Source of the DNA: Lachnospiraceae bacterium
GTDB lineage: Bacteria; Bacillota; Clostridia; Lachnospirales; Lachnospiraceae
Direction: 5' to 3'
Assembly (NCBI GenBank): GCA_021202715.1
Contig: JAJQCL010000003.1
Span: forward strand, 1 to 12,997
Length of the DNA: 12,997 nt
Made by a program: the position numbers and the translations under genes. A model generated the notes under the pieces. It was not told the DNA's origin and did no database searches. It saw only the letters and a list, made by a program, of their open reading frames with translations. Below are positions 1-6,241 of this stretch, in pieces; the first letter of the stretch is position 1, and each line of letters starts with the position of its first letter.

Positions 1-50
<50 letters not shown>

Positions 51-257
51 ATCTTGTAAGAATCCTAAGCGCTAGCTTACTTATCCTTATTTACCTATTA
101 AAGGTTTTGTTCGTTTACTGAAAATCATTGCCTTGCAGGCCATTCGACCTGCTCAGCCGGAGGCTTCAGCTTCCTCCGTTTTTAGAATTTTCAGGGTTGG
201 AATATACTGTTTATTTGTCAAGGTGCTTTGTTTGTCTGCCTCAGCGACAGCCTGTTT
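51..257 (-). other. rRNA operon leader region
   Basis: This is the transcribed spacer between the predicted rRNA promoter and the 16S 5' end, with no plausible ORF. On the minus strand it can form small hairpins: CGGAGG pairs with CCTCCG around a short loop, and GCAGGT pairs with GCCTGC. Closer to 16S there is a self-complementary segment, AAGCTAGCGCTT. Such leader elements commonly take part in RNase III processing and antitermination, but I do not see a clear boxA. A second TTGACA (216-221) lies only 9 nt from a TATATT (201-206), too close to form a normal promoter. Confidence 0.6.
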
Positions 258-286
258 AATATACCACAGCTGCCAATCTTTGTCAA
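258..286 (-). promoter_or_regulatory. rRNA operon promoter (sigma-A type)
   Basis: Minus strand: a perfect -35 TTGACA (281-286), a 17-nt spacer and a -10 TATATT (258-263). An A/T-rich stretch lies just upstream of the -35 (about 287-305), as in the UP elements of strong rRNA promoters. It lies between the tRNA-Ser gene and 16S, so the rRNA operon can be read from here as well as by read-through from the tRNA promoter. Confidence 0.8.
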
Positions 287-357
287 CAACTTTTTTAACT
301 TTTTGTTGATCCCGACAGACTTCCAATTCCACATCCTCATAAAAGGGTGAGAAAAAG

Positions 358-445
358 CGGAGAAGGAGGGATTTGAACCCTCGCGCCGCGTGAACGACCT
401 ACACCCTTAGCAGGGGCGCCTCTTCGGCCTCTTGAGTACTTCTCC
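358..445 (-). tRNA. trnS-GCU: tRNA-Ser (anticodon GCU)
   Basis: Minus strand. The acceptor stem GGAGAAG (445-439) pairs with CTTCTCC (365-359), followed by the discriminator base G at 358, typical of tRNA-Ser. The anticodon stem CGCCC/GGGTG encloses the loop CTGCTAA, giving anticodon GCU, which decodes AGC/AGU. A long variable arm, as expected for a class II tRNA, precedes the T arm, which carries GGTTCAAATCC. The CCA end is not encoded (the next bases are CTTTTT), so it must be added by nucleotidyltransferase. A T-run follows directly at the 3' end. The gene sits just upstream of the rRNA promoter. Confidence 0.97.
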
Positions 446-496
446 GAATTACCTCTACCAATATGAAATTGGAGCGTCTTTTCAGACGCATGGTGT

Positions 497-525
497 ATTA
501 TACTATAGGAAAAGAGGGATGTCAA
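497..525 (-). promoter_or_regulatory. Perfect consensus promoter for tRNA-Ser
   Basis: Minus strand: -35 TTGACA (520-525), 17-nt spacer, -10 TATAAT (497-502). This is an exact match to the sigma-70/sigma-A consensus at ideal spacing. Upstream of the -35 lies an A-rich stretch (about 526-560 read on the minus strand) resembling an UP element. The predicted transcript starts near 490, about 45 nt ahead of the tRNA. Confidence 0.88.
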
Positions 526-584
526 CCCGTTTTTTTCGTTCTTTCTGATATTTTTCTTCTCTGTTTTTCATATCCTTATGGCAA

Positions 585-632
585 GACGCACCGCTCCTGC
601 AGGGCTCTGTGCCCAGACAAAAGCGGTGCGTC
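585..632 (-). terminator. Strong hairpin between tannase-like gene and tRNA promoter, possible terminator
   Basis: Two perfect 11-nt arms (585-595 and 622-632, GACGCACCGCT and its complement) enclose a loop that has an inner GGGC/GCCC pairing. It lies about 45 nt after the stop of the tannase-like gene, where a terminator is expected. Neither side carries a convincing T-run, so intrinsic termination is uncertain. A smaller hairpin (648-668, built on CGGTATACCG) precedes it. Confidence 0.45.
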
Positions 633-676
633 TCTCAAACTCTATTCTTCGGACGGTATACCGCCGAACTTACAGG

Positions 677-1699
677 TCACTCACTGGCCGACGCGTTAAA
701 CAACGGCTCCAGTACATCGGCGTACTCGTCAAATATATTTAATAGGAAGATATTCCAATGGCGCGCATCATTCTCACTGTCGCCGAACACATAATCCTCC
801 TGCCCGTAGTCGATGACATCGAAGCCGGGCATGGCCTTGCTGGCGCCAGCCGTCCGGTAAGCCACCGCGTCAGCGAGTGTGAAGGAAACGCTGGAAATAT
901 CCTCTGCATTCACCCAGCTGCTGAGATCCGTGCCGGTTGCCTCGGTGGCCTCGCCATTCGCCGTCTGCGTCTCAGCCTCGGCCTTCGTGACCGTCACAGC
1001 GCCGTCCACATATTCGCCATACATCTGATCCACATACAGCGAGAGGGACTCACCCAACACCTCGGAGGGCACATGGCCGCCGTCCCACTGCCACTCGATC
1101 TCCGCGTCCACACCGGCGGACAGCATCGCGATCTGCAGATTCAGCGAGCTGAACATGGACATATCGCCTTCAGAAGCTCCCATCACGATCCGTACCCAGG
1201 TGGGATTCTCGGTGCCCTCGGCTCCGATATATTCCAGAGGATTATACAGCGACACGATGTTCTTGCCGTATTCGTCACCGGCATAGATCGACTCAATGTC
1301 CGCGCGATAGGCCTCTACCATTTCCTCATAGGTCTCGTAATTGGCCGAATCCGTGTTGCTGGACGCGGACTGCGTCGTGCCCGCATCCGGCGTTCCCACG
1401 ATCATCTCATTGTCGGAATTGTCACCGGCCGCATCGTCCGCCTGCGAGGCATCCTCCGGAAGAGAGGCGTCAGCCGCGTCGGCTTCTCCGTCCGGAAGCT
1501 CACCCTCCGCAAGGGAAGCGCCCTCCGGAAGCTCACCGTCTGCCTGCGAAGCATCCTCCGGCAGGGAAGTTACTTCCGGGGGTTCGCCGTCGGGCAGGGA
1601 GGGATCGTGTGAAAGCTCACCGCCCGCGAATTTCCCCCGGCCGCGGCTGCTCGCCGGTTGCCTTCGCTCCGTCCGGAAGCTCACCGTCCGTCCGGTCAC
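677..1699 (-). CDS. Tannase-like protein, C-terminal portion with catalytic Asp and His (displaced frame)
   Basis: This frame continues the gene that starts at 3164. Its first 22 codons (MTGRTV...) lie in an out-of-frame overlap and have no ribosome binding site, so the apparent ATG at 1699 is not a credible start. Real homology begins with KFAGGELSHD. There follows an acidic repetitive stretch of ELPDG, ELPEG and LPEDASQAD units, then the second half of the hydrolase: NPLEYIGAEG, WVRIVMGASEGDMS with the likely catalytic Asp (restored residue about 667) and WQWDGGHVPSEV with the likely catalytic His (about 697). The C-terminal PGFDVIDYG...FGDSENDARHWN segment also resembles tannase-like esterases. 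The stop is TGA at 677-679. Confidence 0.65.
   Translation of the reverse strand: MTGRTVSFRTERRQPASSRGRGKFAGGELSHDPSLPDGEPPEVTSLPEDASQADGELPEGASLAEGELPDGEADAADASLPEDASQADDAAGDNSDNEMIVGTPDAGTTQSASSNTDSANYETYEEMVEAYRADIESIYAGDEYGKNIVSLYNPLEYIGAEGTENPTWVRIVMGASEGDMSMFSSLNLQIAMLSAGVDAEIEWQWDGGHVPSEVLGESLSLYVDQMYGEYVDGAVTVTKAEAETQTANGEATEATGTDLSSWVNAEDISSVSFTLADAVAYRTAGASKAMPGFDVIDYGQEDYVFGDSENDARHWNIFLLNIFDEYADVLEPLFNASASE
1491..1685 (-). repeat. Intragenic direct repeats coding for an acidic linker
   Basis: The 14-bp string TCCGGAAGCTCACC (plus strand) occurs three times exactly, at 1491-1504, 1524-1537 and 1672-1685; the first two are 33 bp (11 codons) apart. A 19-bp unit beginning CCTGCGA occurs at 1441-1459 and, with one mismatch, at 1543-1561. 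In protein these give repeated ELPDG/ELPEG and LPEDASQAD units in the linker between the two halves of the tannase-like protein. Such in-frame repeats can expand or contract by slippage or recombination. Confidence 0.75.
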
Positions 1700-3164
1700 C
1701 GCGGCCGCCGGTCATATCGCCGCCCATCATGCCGCCGCCCATTCCGGAACCGCTCTCTGATTTCGCGTAGCGGCCCTCAAGGAAGGCTTCCGCCTTCTCT
1801 TCAGAAGTAAGTGCGGCTACTTCCTTGTCACTCAGGGCATTTCCGTCCTCGTCGAACCAGGTCCAGCCCTCCGCATAGTCCAGATTGTCCAGATACCACT
1901 GGAGATTCTCCGTAAACTCCGCCAGGTATAGATCGAGATACGTCCCATAATAGCCGTTGGTCTCGGGATAATTTTCCAGGTCGTACTCGATCGTAAGAGC
2001 TACTGTATCGTCCGTGTCTCCGTCCCCGTTCAGGTCGAAACCAACTTCGGACTCCTCCACCGTCAGGTCCTGTTCGTTGATGTATTCCATATATTCAGCG
2101 GACAGATACTCTGCAAGCTGTGCCTGGAAATCCGTGTTAAACTCGTAGGTCGTATCCATATAATACTCGAAAGCCAGCGCCATATCCGCCTCATAGAGAG
2201 AGGTGATCGCGCTGTAGGCGATGCAGCCCCAGGCTCCGTCGGAGACCTCGCAGTCTGTGCCGTCGATGGAAACAGTCGTGGAATAACTGCCGTCTTCATT
2301 GCGGTAAACGCCCACAGCCCCCGCCTCGATCTCATAATCATAGTAATCCGGGTTGTTGGAGGTCGCCGCAAACATCGTGGCATGCGCACCGCCGCCGGAA
2401 CCTCCCGTGGACACGAAATAGTCCACACTGCCGGGCAGATTTCCCAGAAGAATGTTGTATTTCACAAAGCGCGCCGCCGCCTTCTGATCGACCAGGCAGG
2501 ACGGAGCATCTCCGGTGTACGTCGTATTTCCATCCTCATCGGTGACGGTATCCTGTTTGCCCCGGTTGCCGCAGGCAATGCTGATGTAGCCGTCCGCAGC
2601 GTAGGTCGTCGAAGCCAGAGAATTACTCTGGGAGCTGTAGCCCGCCGCACCGGTCGTCAGAATCACCGGCGCTGTCGCCGCCGTATAAACCTGTCCGTTG
2701 GTGCTGGTGATCTCCGCCTCGTAATCGATGACGAGAGAACCCTGCGCCGCTTCTTCATACGACGCGGCCGTCACATCCGCGGTTCCGTCCCCGTCTGTGT
2801 CGATGCCGGTGACATACGCGCCGGGCACACAGACCGAAACGCCCTGCTGATCCGGTAGCTCTGGATACGCCACGGCGGACACGATCGAGAGTACCCAGGC
2901 ATCCGCATCCGCGGAGTAACTCCACTCCTGCTCCTCATTGTTGGCAAGATTCAATGTCGTCTCAATATACTCACGTTCCTCATCGGACGTCGCCTCCGTC
3001 GAGGCGCTCGCGGTACTCCCGCCGGACTCCTCCGATGTCTCCGCCGCCGTCGTCTCGGCCGCTGCCTCTGTCGTCTCCGCCGTCTCTGACTGAGAACAGG
3101 CCGTCTGTGACAGCACCAGCATCAGTGCCAGGAGCAGCGCAGCTGCTCTTCTTCCTGTCTTCAT
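1617..3164 (-). CDS. Tannase-like lipoprotein, N-terminal portion with catalytic serine
   Basis: This frame encodes 515 aa. A start at 3164 is supported by AGGAGG eight bases upstream. Residues 1-23 form a signal peptide (Lys/Arg start, Leu/Ala-rich core) ending in SQTAC with Cys23 as the likely lipidated residue, although the -3 Gln is unusual for a lipobox. A Ser/Thr/Glu/Ala-rich linker follows to about residue 65. The hydrolase part shows VDQKAAARFVKYN (225-237), the nucleophile elbow STGGSGGGAH with Ser256, and an AYSAITSLYEADMA segment (316-329) matching the AYCPITNLEHADMA-type motif of subtype-B tannases. Two Asp-rich loops (TDGDGTAD at 123-130 and DLNGDGDTDD at 377-386) look like calcium-binding loops. 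The last residues, after about 510, are out of frame because of the indel at 1634-1638. Family membership is inferred from motifs; the ester substrate is unknown. Confidence 0.75.
   Translation of the reverse strand: MKTGRRAAALLLALMLVLSQTACSQSETAETTEAAAETTAAETSEESGGSTASASTEATSDEEREYIETTLNLANNEEQEWSYSADADAWVLSIVSAVAYPELPDQQGVSVCVPGAYVTGIDTDGDGTADVTAASYEEAAQGSLVIDYEAEITSTNGQVYTAATAPVILTTGAAGYSSQSNSLASTTYAADGYISIACGNRGKQDTVTDEDGNTTYTGDAPSCLVDQKAAARFVKYNILLGNLPGSVDYFVSTGGSGGGAHATMFAATSNNPDYYDYEIEAGAVGVYRNEDGSYSTTVSIDGTDCEVSDGAWGCIAYSAITSLYEADMALAFEYYMDTTYEFNTDFQAQLAEYLSAEYMEYINEQDLTVEESEVGFDLNGDGDTDDTVALTIEYDLENYPETNGYYGTYLDLYLAEFTENLQWYLDNLDYAEGWTWFDEDGNALSDKEVAALTSEEKAEAFLEGRYAKSESGSGMGGGMMGGDMTGGRGDRTDGELPDGAKATGEQPRPGEIRGR
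1634..1638 (-). other. Frameshift site (G5 on minus strand)
   Basis: In the upstream frame the codons read CCG GGG GAA ATT and reach TGA eight codons after GGG; in the downstream frame they read CGG GGG AAA TTC and stay open to 677. Losing one G restores PRPGKFAGGEL. A ribosome holding GGG could in principle slip +1 on this run and re-pair with GGG, but an indel is the simpler explanation. Confidence 0.75.
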
Positions 3165-3230
3165 TGCATCACCCTCCTGAAATCTTTCTATCCGTTTCTA
3201 CGGACGCTTCCTGGCGAAAGCGTTTCCCTC

Positions 3231-3257
3231 TCAGCGGAGTCAATCCGACTCCGCTGA
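3231..3257 (-). other. Perfect hairpin in leader of tannase-like gene
   Basis: The 11-nt arms TCAGCGGAGTC (3231-3241) and GACTCCGCTGA (3247-3257) are exactly complementary around a 5-nt loop. It lies about 67 nt upstream of the start codon at 3164, next to a -10-like element. With no T-run on the downstream side it is unlikely to be a terminator; it may stabilise the transcript 5' end or be an operator. Confidence 0.6.
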
Positions 3258-3258
3258 C

Positions 3259-3300
3259 AGAATAGTCGGCAAACGTGAGGCAAACGTGAAACAAACGTGA
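3259..3300 (-). promoter_or_regulatory. Triple 11-bp-phased operator and candidate promoter
   Basis: CAAACGTGA (TCACGTTTG on the minus strand) occurs exactly three times at 3270-3278, 3281-3289 and 3292-3300, with an 11-bp period, so all copies face the same side of the helix. Five bases after the last copy, in the direction of the tannase-like gene, is TATTCT (3259-3264), a plausible -10; no good -35 exists and its position lies inside the repeats. This layout is typical of activation by OmpR/PhoB-family response regulators. The regulator is not in this window. Confidence 0.6.
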
Positions 3301-3345
3301 ATTTTCTTTGAAAAATCAGGCTCCGATCAATCTCATCTCTTCAGT

Positions 3346-3407
3346 AAAAAACCACATTCTGTGATAACGGTTTTATCAATGTCAAAACCCTCACCAGAAA
3401 ATGTGGT
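3346..3407 (-). terminator. Intrinsic terminator of the MBL-fold gene
   Basis: On the minus strand, the arms ACCACATT and AATGTGGT plus CTG/CAG (right arm 3395-3407, left arm 3351-3361, with a 2-nt bulge) enclose a loop with further inner pairing, and the hairpin is followed immediately by T6 (3346-3351). It lies about 60 nt after the stop codon at 3469. It would end transcription of the MBL gene and insulate the tannase-like gene, which then needs its own promoter. Confidence 0.85.
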
Positions 3408-3468
3408 CTCTTTCTATATCGTTCGGATATTTCCTGTTTCACAGAAATATCCCGGATCGTCTTAATCT

Positions 3469-4404
3469 TCAGATCACTTTCTCTCCGAGAAGATACGGCG
3501 TCACAATGTCCCGATACGTCAGGAAATCGCTCTTCTCATACATCTTCTCTACCTGCTCTTCGGTCAGATTCAGGAACTGATGATAGCAGTCTTTCAATTC
3601 CTGCAGATAACGTTTCCATTCGGTCGGATCAATGAAAGGATTTCCTGTCTCCTTCATGGCCCGCTCATGTTTTTCAAATGTATCATTATGGAAAGGATGG
3701 TTCCCCAGCATAATATCCACCGGTTCATCCCATACCTTGTCGATGGACTGCAAAAATACCTCACGAATATTTGCAGGCATATTATTTTCCCGTATCTGCT
3801 TTTCCCGCAAAGTCACGAATCCGGCGCCTCCGTATATGCCCACCTTCTTACTCTCACCATCCTGGTAAGCGTCCCAGAAATGCGACATGACTCCAACCGT
3901 ATGGCCTGGCGTCAAAACGCATCGCATCTTCGTATTCCCCAGAGTGATCACATCTCCGTCCTTCAGGCGCACATCCGGCACAAAGCACTCATCAAGGCTT
4001 CGGTTGGGTTTGCTGGCATGCATCGCCGCGAACCGTTCCGGGTGATCCTCCATATCCTGCGCATCAATTTCTCCCAGGAAAGTCTTCGCGCCCGTCAGAT
4101 GCACCAGCGCCCGCACGGATCCATAATGATCATGGTGCGCATGAGATACGACAATGTATTTAATCTGTGACAGTTCAAATCCCAGCTTATAGACATTATT
4201 GATCAGGTAAGCCAGCTCGTTGAGACACGGCGCGTCCAGTAAAATCAGCCCATCCCCGGTGTCAATCAGATGCGAAGCACACCAGGTATTTCCCACGAAA
4301 TACAGATTTCCATAAATCTGAAAAGGCTCCTCTGCCATGAGATAAGAACGCCGCATCACTTCTTCCGGAGGTGACATATTGCCGAAACGATTAAACTTCC
4401 CCAT
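3469..4404 (-). CDS. MBL-fold metallo-hydrolase, subclass B3-like
   Basis: This encodes 311 aa. It carries the full zinc-binding set of the metallo-beta-lactamase fold: SHAHHDHYG (His88, His90, Asp92, His93), TPGHTVG (His168) and LGNHPFHN (His236). A Gly/Asp-rich strand motif, DTGDGLILLDAP (48-59), precedes them. The arrangement and the DGDVITLG segment before TPGHT resemble subclass B3 beta-lactamase-like enzymes. There is no signal peptide, so it is probably cytoplasmic, unlike true secreted beta-lactamases; it is more likely a hydrolase of a cyclic amide, lactone or thioester. The final 60 residues form a helical tail. The start at 4404 is preceded by AAAGGA. It follows the importer's binding-protein gene by 121 nt and ends in a strong terminator, so it may be the last gene of the importer transcript. 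Substrate unknown. Confidence 0.9.
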   Translation of the reverse strand: MGKFNRFGNMSPPEEVMRRSYLMAEEPFQIYGNLYFVGNTWCASHLIDTGDGLILLDAPCLNELAYLINNVYKLGFELSQIKYIVVSHAHHDHYGSVRALVHLTGAKTFLGEIDAQDMEDHPERFAAMHASKPNRSLDECFVPDVRLKDGDVITLGNTKMRCVLTPGHTVGVMSHFWDAYQDGESKKVGIYGGAGFVTLREKQIRENNMPANIREVFLQSIDKVWDEPVDIMLGNHPFHNDTFEKHERAMKETGNPFIDPTEWKRYLQELKDCYHQFLNLTEEQVEKMYEKSDFLTYRDIVTPYLLGEKVI

Positions 4405-4436
4405 ATTTGCTTTTCCTTTACCGTTTTATTTTGAGT

Positions 4437-4462
4437 CGGCCCGGCCTCAAAGAGCCGGGCCG
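4437..4462 (-). other. GC-rich hairpin between binding-protein and MBL genes
   Basis: A perfect 9-bp stem, CGGCCCGGC with GCCGGGCCG, around an 8-nt loop. It is placed between the stop at 4526 and the start at 4404. Downstream on the minus strand comes ACTCAAAATAAAA, not a T-run, so it is a poor intrinsic terminator. It could protect the 3' end of the binding-protein message or lower read-through into the MBL gene. Confidence 0.6.
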
Positions 4463-4525
4463 GCGTACAGGTCAATATACAGTAAATGACAGATTTTTGT
4501 CGTTCACTATAAAACCGCCTGTCTC

Positions 4526-6181
4526 TTAGCTAAAATACGTCGCGTTGGTGATCTTAAGTACATCCTGGCGGAAAGACAGCCCCTCCAGGGATTCCGTCGC
4601 CAGAACATAGGACTGGATCGAGTTGATCGGCAGCCAGATCAGATTCTCCGTGAAAATCTGCTGCATTTCCAGGCAGAGTTCCATCTTCTCTGTATCATCG
4701 TAGCAGGCGCGGATCGCGTCCAGAATGTCCGCATAATCCTGTGCACCCTCTTTATCCAGCGTGTACCAGAGGTAGTTTGATCCGCCCTCGCCGCTGAACT
4801 GAGGATGAGAATCACGCCACAGGGCAGACAGCGGATCGCCGGAGCTTCCCACATTGTCCAGCAGGAAGAGATCATATCCCTCGCCCGTCGCCATCAGCTC
4901 CTTCTGTTTCGCCAGCTCCATCGTCTCGATCTGCATATCAATGCCGATCTCACTCAGAGACGCCTGCAGCAGCTCGGCCAGAGCCTGATGATATGTACGG
5001 TTGTCCGTATACAGAACACAGGTGAAGCCATCCGCGTAACCGGCCTCTTCCAGGCACTCCTTCGCCTTTTCCAGATCGTACTGATACGGGTAATTCTCGG
5101 ACATGCTCTCGTCCCAGCCCCAGATACCCGAAGCAATATTGCAGTAGGCCGGTGTACCGGTACCAGGGGAAATGATGCTGGTCCAGGATTCACGGTCAAT
5201 ACAGTAGGCGATGGCCTCCCGCACCAGCTTGTTGCTCATGTACTCCGAATTGTGGTTAAAGTTCACATTATTGTTCCGCAGCACCAGCGTGTCGTCCGTC
5301 ACCGCTTTCACGCCGTCGATCTCACCGTTCAGTACGCGCTCCACATCACTGCCGTCCGGGCTGATCATCACATCCGCGCCGCCGGTTTCCACCTCGATCA
5401 TGGCCTGGGAGACTTCGGAAATGGTGCGAATCGTCACGGTTTCCAGAAGCGCCGCGCCGTCCCAGTAATTCTCATTGCGGGTAAAGGTCATATGATCCCC
5501 CACAACCCACTCACTCAGAACGAAGGGACCGGTCCCAACCGGCTCGTACTGATACTGATCTCCCATCTCTTCATAAACACTCTTATCTACGATGAAAATG
5601 TCCTCGAAATAACTGAGCTGAGAGGAGTTGGCCTCCGTCAGAGGAACAACCACGGTACGATCGTCGGTCGCCGTGATGTTCTCCGCATCGCAGGCGGTAT
5701 AGTTCGTGGCTTTCCCGCCCGTGGAATTCAGCATCATTTCCTGCATGGAGAAGATCACATCATCCACCGTCAGTTCATCGCCGTTGGAGAAGGTGACGCC
5801 CTCTCTCAGGGTAAAGGTGATCGAGTCTTCTGTTACTTCCCAGGACTCCGCCAGAGACGGCTGCGCCTCTCCATTCTCGTCCAGGGTAATCAGAGAGTTA
5901 AAAACAAGAAGCTGTGCCATGACAGCACCCACACTGACCGTGTTGTAAGGGTGCAGGTTGCCCGGTTCCCCGGAAGTATTGGCGATCACCAGCGTATCCT
6001 TACTGCTGGAAGTTGCCGCCTCCGAGGCAGCTGTTTCCTCCGTGCCGGACGTCTCGCCTTCCGACGCGGTGGTTTCCGCGCTGGCCGCCGTCGTTGACGA
6101 CGAGCTGCCGCTGCTCCCGGAGCATGCGGTCAATGCCAGGGACAATGCCAGCACCAACGCCAAAAGTCTTCTTTTTTTCAT
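4526..6181 (-). CDS. Peptide-type ABC transporter substrate-binding lipoprotein (family 5)
   Basis: This encodes 551 aa. The start at 6181 is chosen because GGAGG lies 7 nt upstream and the protein then begins MKKRRLLALVLALSLALTAC, a lipoprotein signal with Cys20; the in-frame ATG at 6238 has no ribosome binding site. A Ser/Thr/Glu-rich linker spans about 21-62. The mature domain is SBP_bac_5: PSLAESWEVTEDSITFTLR and GVTFSNGDELTVDDVIFS match the family signature, and late motifs include YPYQYDLEKAKECLEEAGY. It is the extracellular receptor of the importer encoded just upstream (60 nt after the DppF-like gene). Members bind di/oligopeptides, nickel chelates, sugars or opines, and the ligand cannot be told here. 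Placing the receptor last is unusual; most dpp/opp operons put it first. Confidence 0.93.
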   Translation of the reverse strand: MKKRRLLALVLALSLALTACSGSSGSSSSTTAASAETTASEGETSGTEETAASEAATSSSKDTLVIANTSGEPGNLHPYNTVSVGAVMAQLLVFNSLITLDENGEAQPSLAESWEVTEDSITFTLREGVTFSNGDELTVDDVIFSMQEMMLNSTGGKATNYTACDAENITATDDRTVVVPLTEANSSQLSYFEDIFIVDKSVYEEMGDQYQYEPVGTGPFVLSEWVVGDHMTFTRNENYWDGAALLETVTIRTISEVSQAMIEVETGGADVMISPDGSDVERVLNGEIDGVKAVTDDTLVLRNNNVNFNHNSEYMSNKLVREAIAYCIDRESWTSIISPGTGTPAYCNIASGIWGWDESMSENYPYQYDLEKAKECLEEAGYADGFTCVLYTDNRTYHQALAELLQASLSEIGIDMQIETMELAKQKELMATGEGYDLFLLDNVGSSGDPLSALWRDSHPQFSGEGGSNYLWYTLDKEGAQDYADILDAIRACYDDTEKMELCLEMQQIFTENLIWLPINSIQSYVLATESLEGLSFRQDVLKITNATYFS

Positions 6182-6241
6182 TTCCTTTCCTCCATTCTTT
6201 GCTTTATTTTCAGAAGCGTTCTGCTTCCAAAGGAGCATATT

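Larger units (their letters stand above)
677..3164 (-). pseudogene. Frameshifted tannase-like alpha/beta hydrolase lipoprotein
   Basis: The two overlapping minus-strand frames 1617-3164 and 677-1699 are one gene broken by a single extra base. Removing one G from the G5 run at 1634-1638 joins them into one frame of 829 codons (828 aa): lipoprotein signal, alpha/beta hydrolase core with the nucleophile elbow, a Gly/Met- and acidic-rich low-complexity linker, then the segment with the Asp and His of the triad. This order matches subtype-B tannase-like esterases seen in gut Clostridia. As written the enzyme cannot be made in one piece, because Ser256 and the Asp/His (restored positions about 667 and 697) are in different frames. 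Causes could be a real inactivating indel, a homopolymer sequencing error, or slippage. Confidence 0.75.

Noticed and set aside
201..221. Second rRNA promoter (TTGACA near TATATT)
   Set aside because: The spacer is only 9 nt, and no acceptable partner hexamer exists for either element at 16-18 nt.
758..1612. 284-codon plus-strand open frame opposite the tannase-like gene
   Set aside because: Antisense shadow of a coding region with tannase-like motifs; its periodic sequence just mirrors the repeats on the other strand.
1623..1645. Programmed -1 frameshift site
   Set aside because: The shift needed is +1 (or -2), and no X XXY YYZ slippery heptamer is in the right frame; an indel in G5 is simpler.
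3270..3300. CRISPR array
   Set aside because: The repeats are 9 bp with 2-bp spacers, far too short; they fit an operator.
4805..6097. 430-codon plus-strand open frame opposite the binding-protein gene
   Set aside because: It lies fully antisense to a clear SBP_bac_5 gene, has no ribosome binding site or recognisable domain, and is rich in His/Arg as expected from reverse reading of a GC-rich gene.
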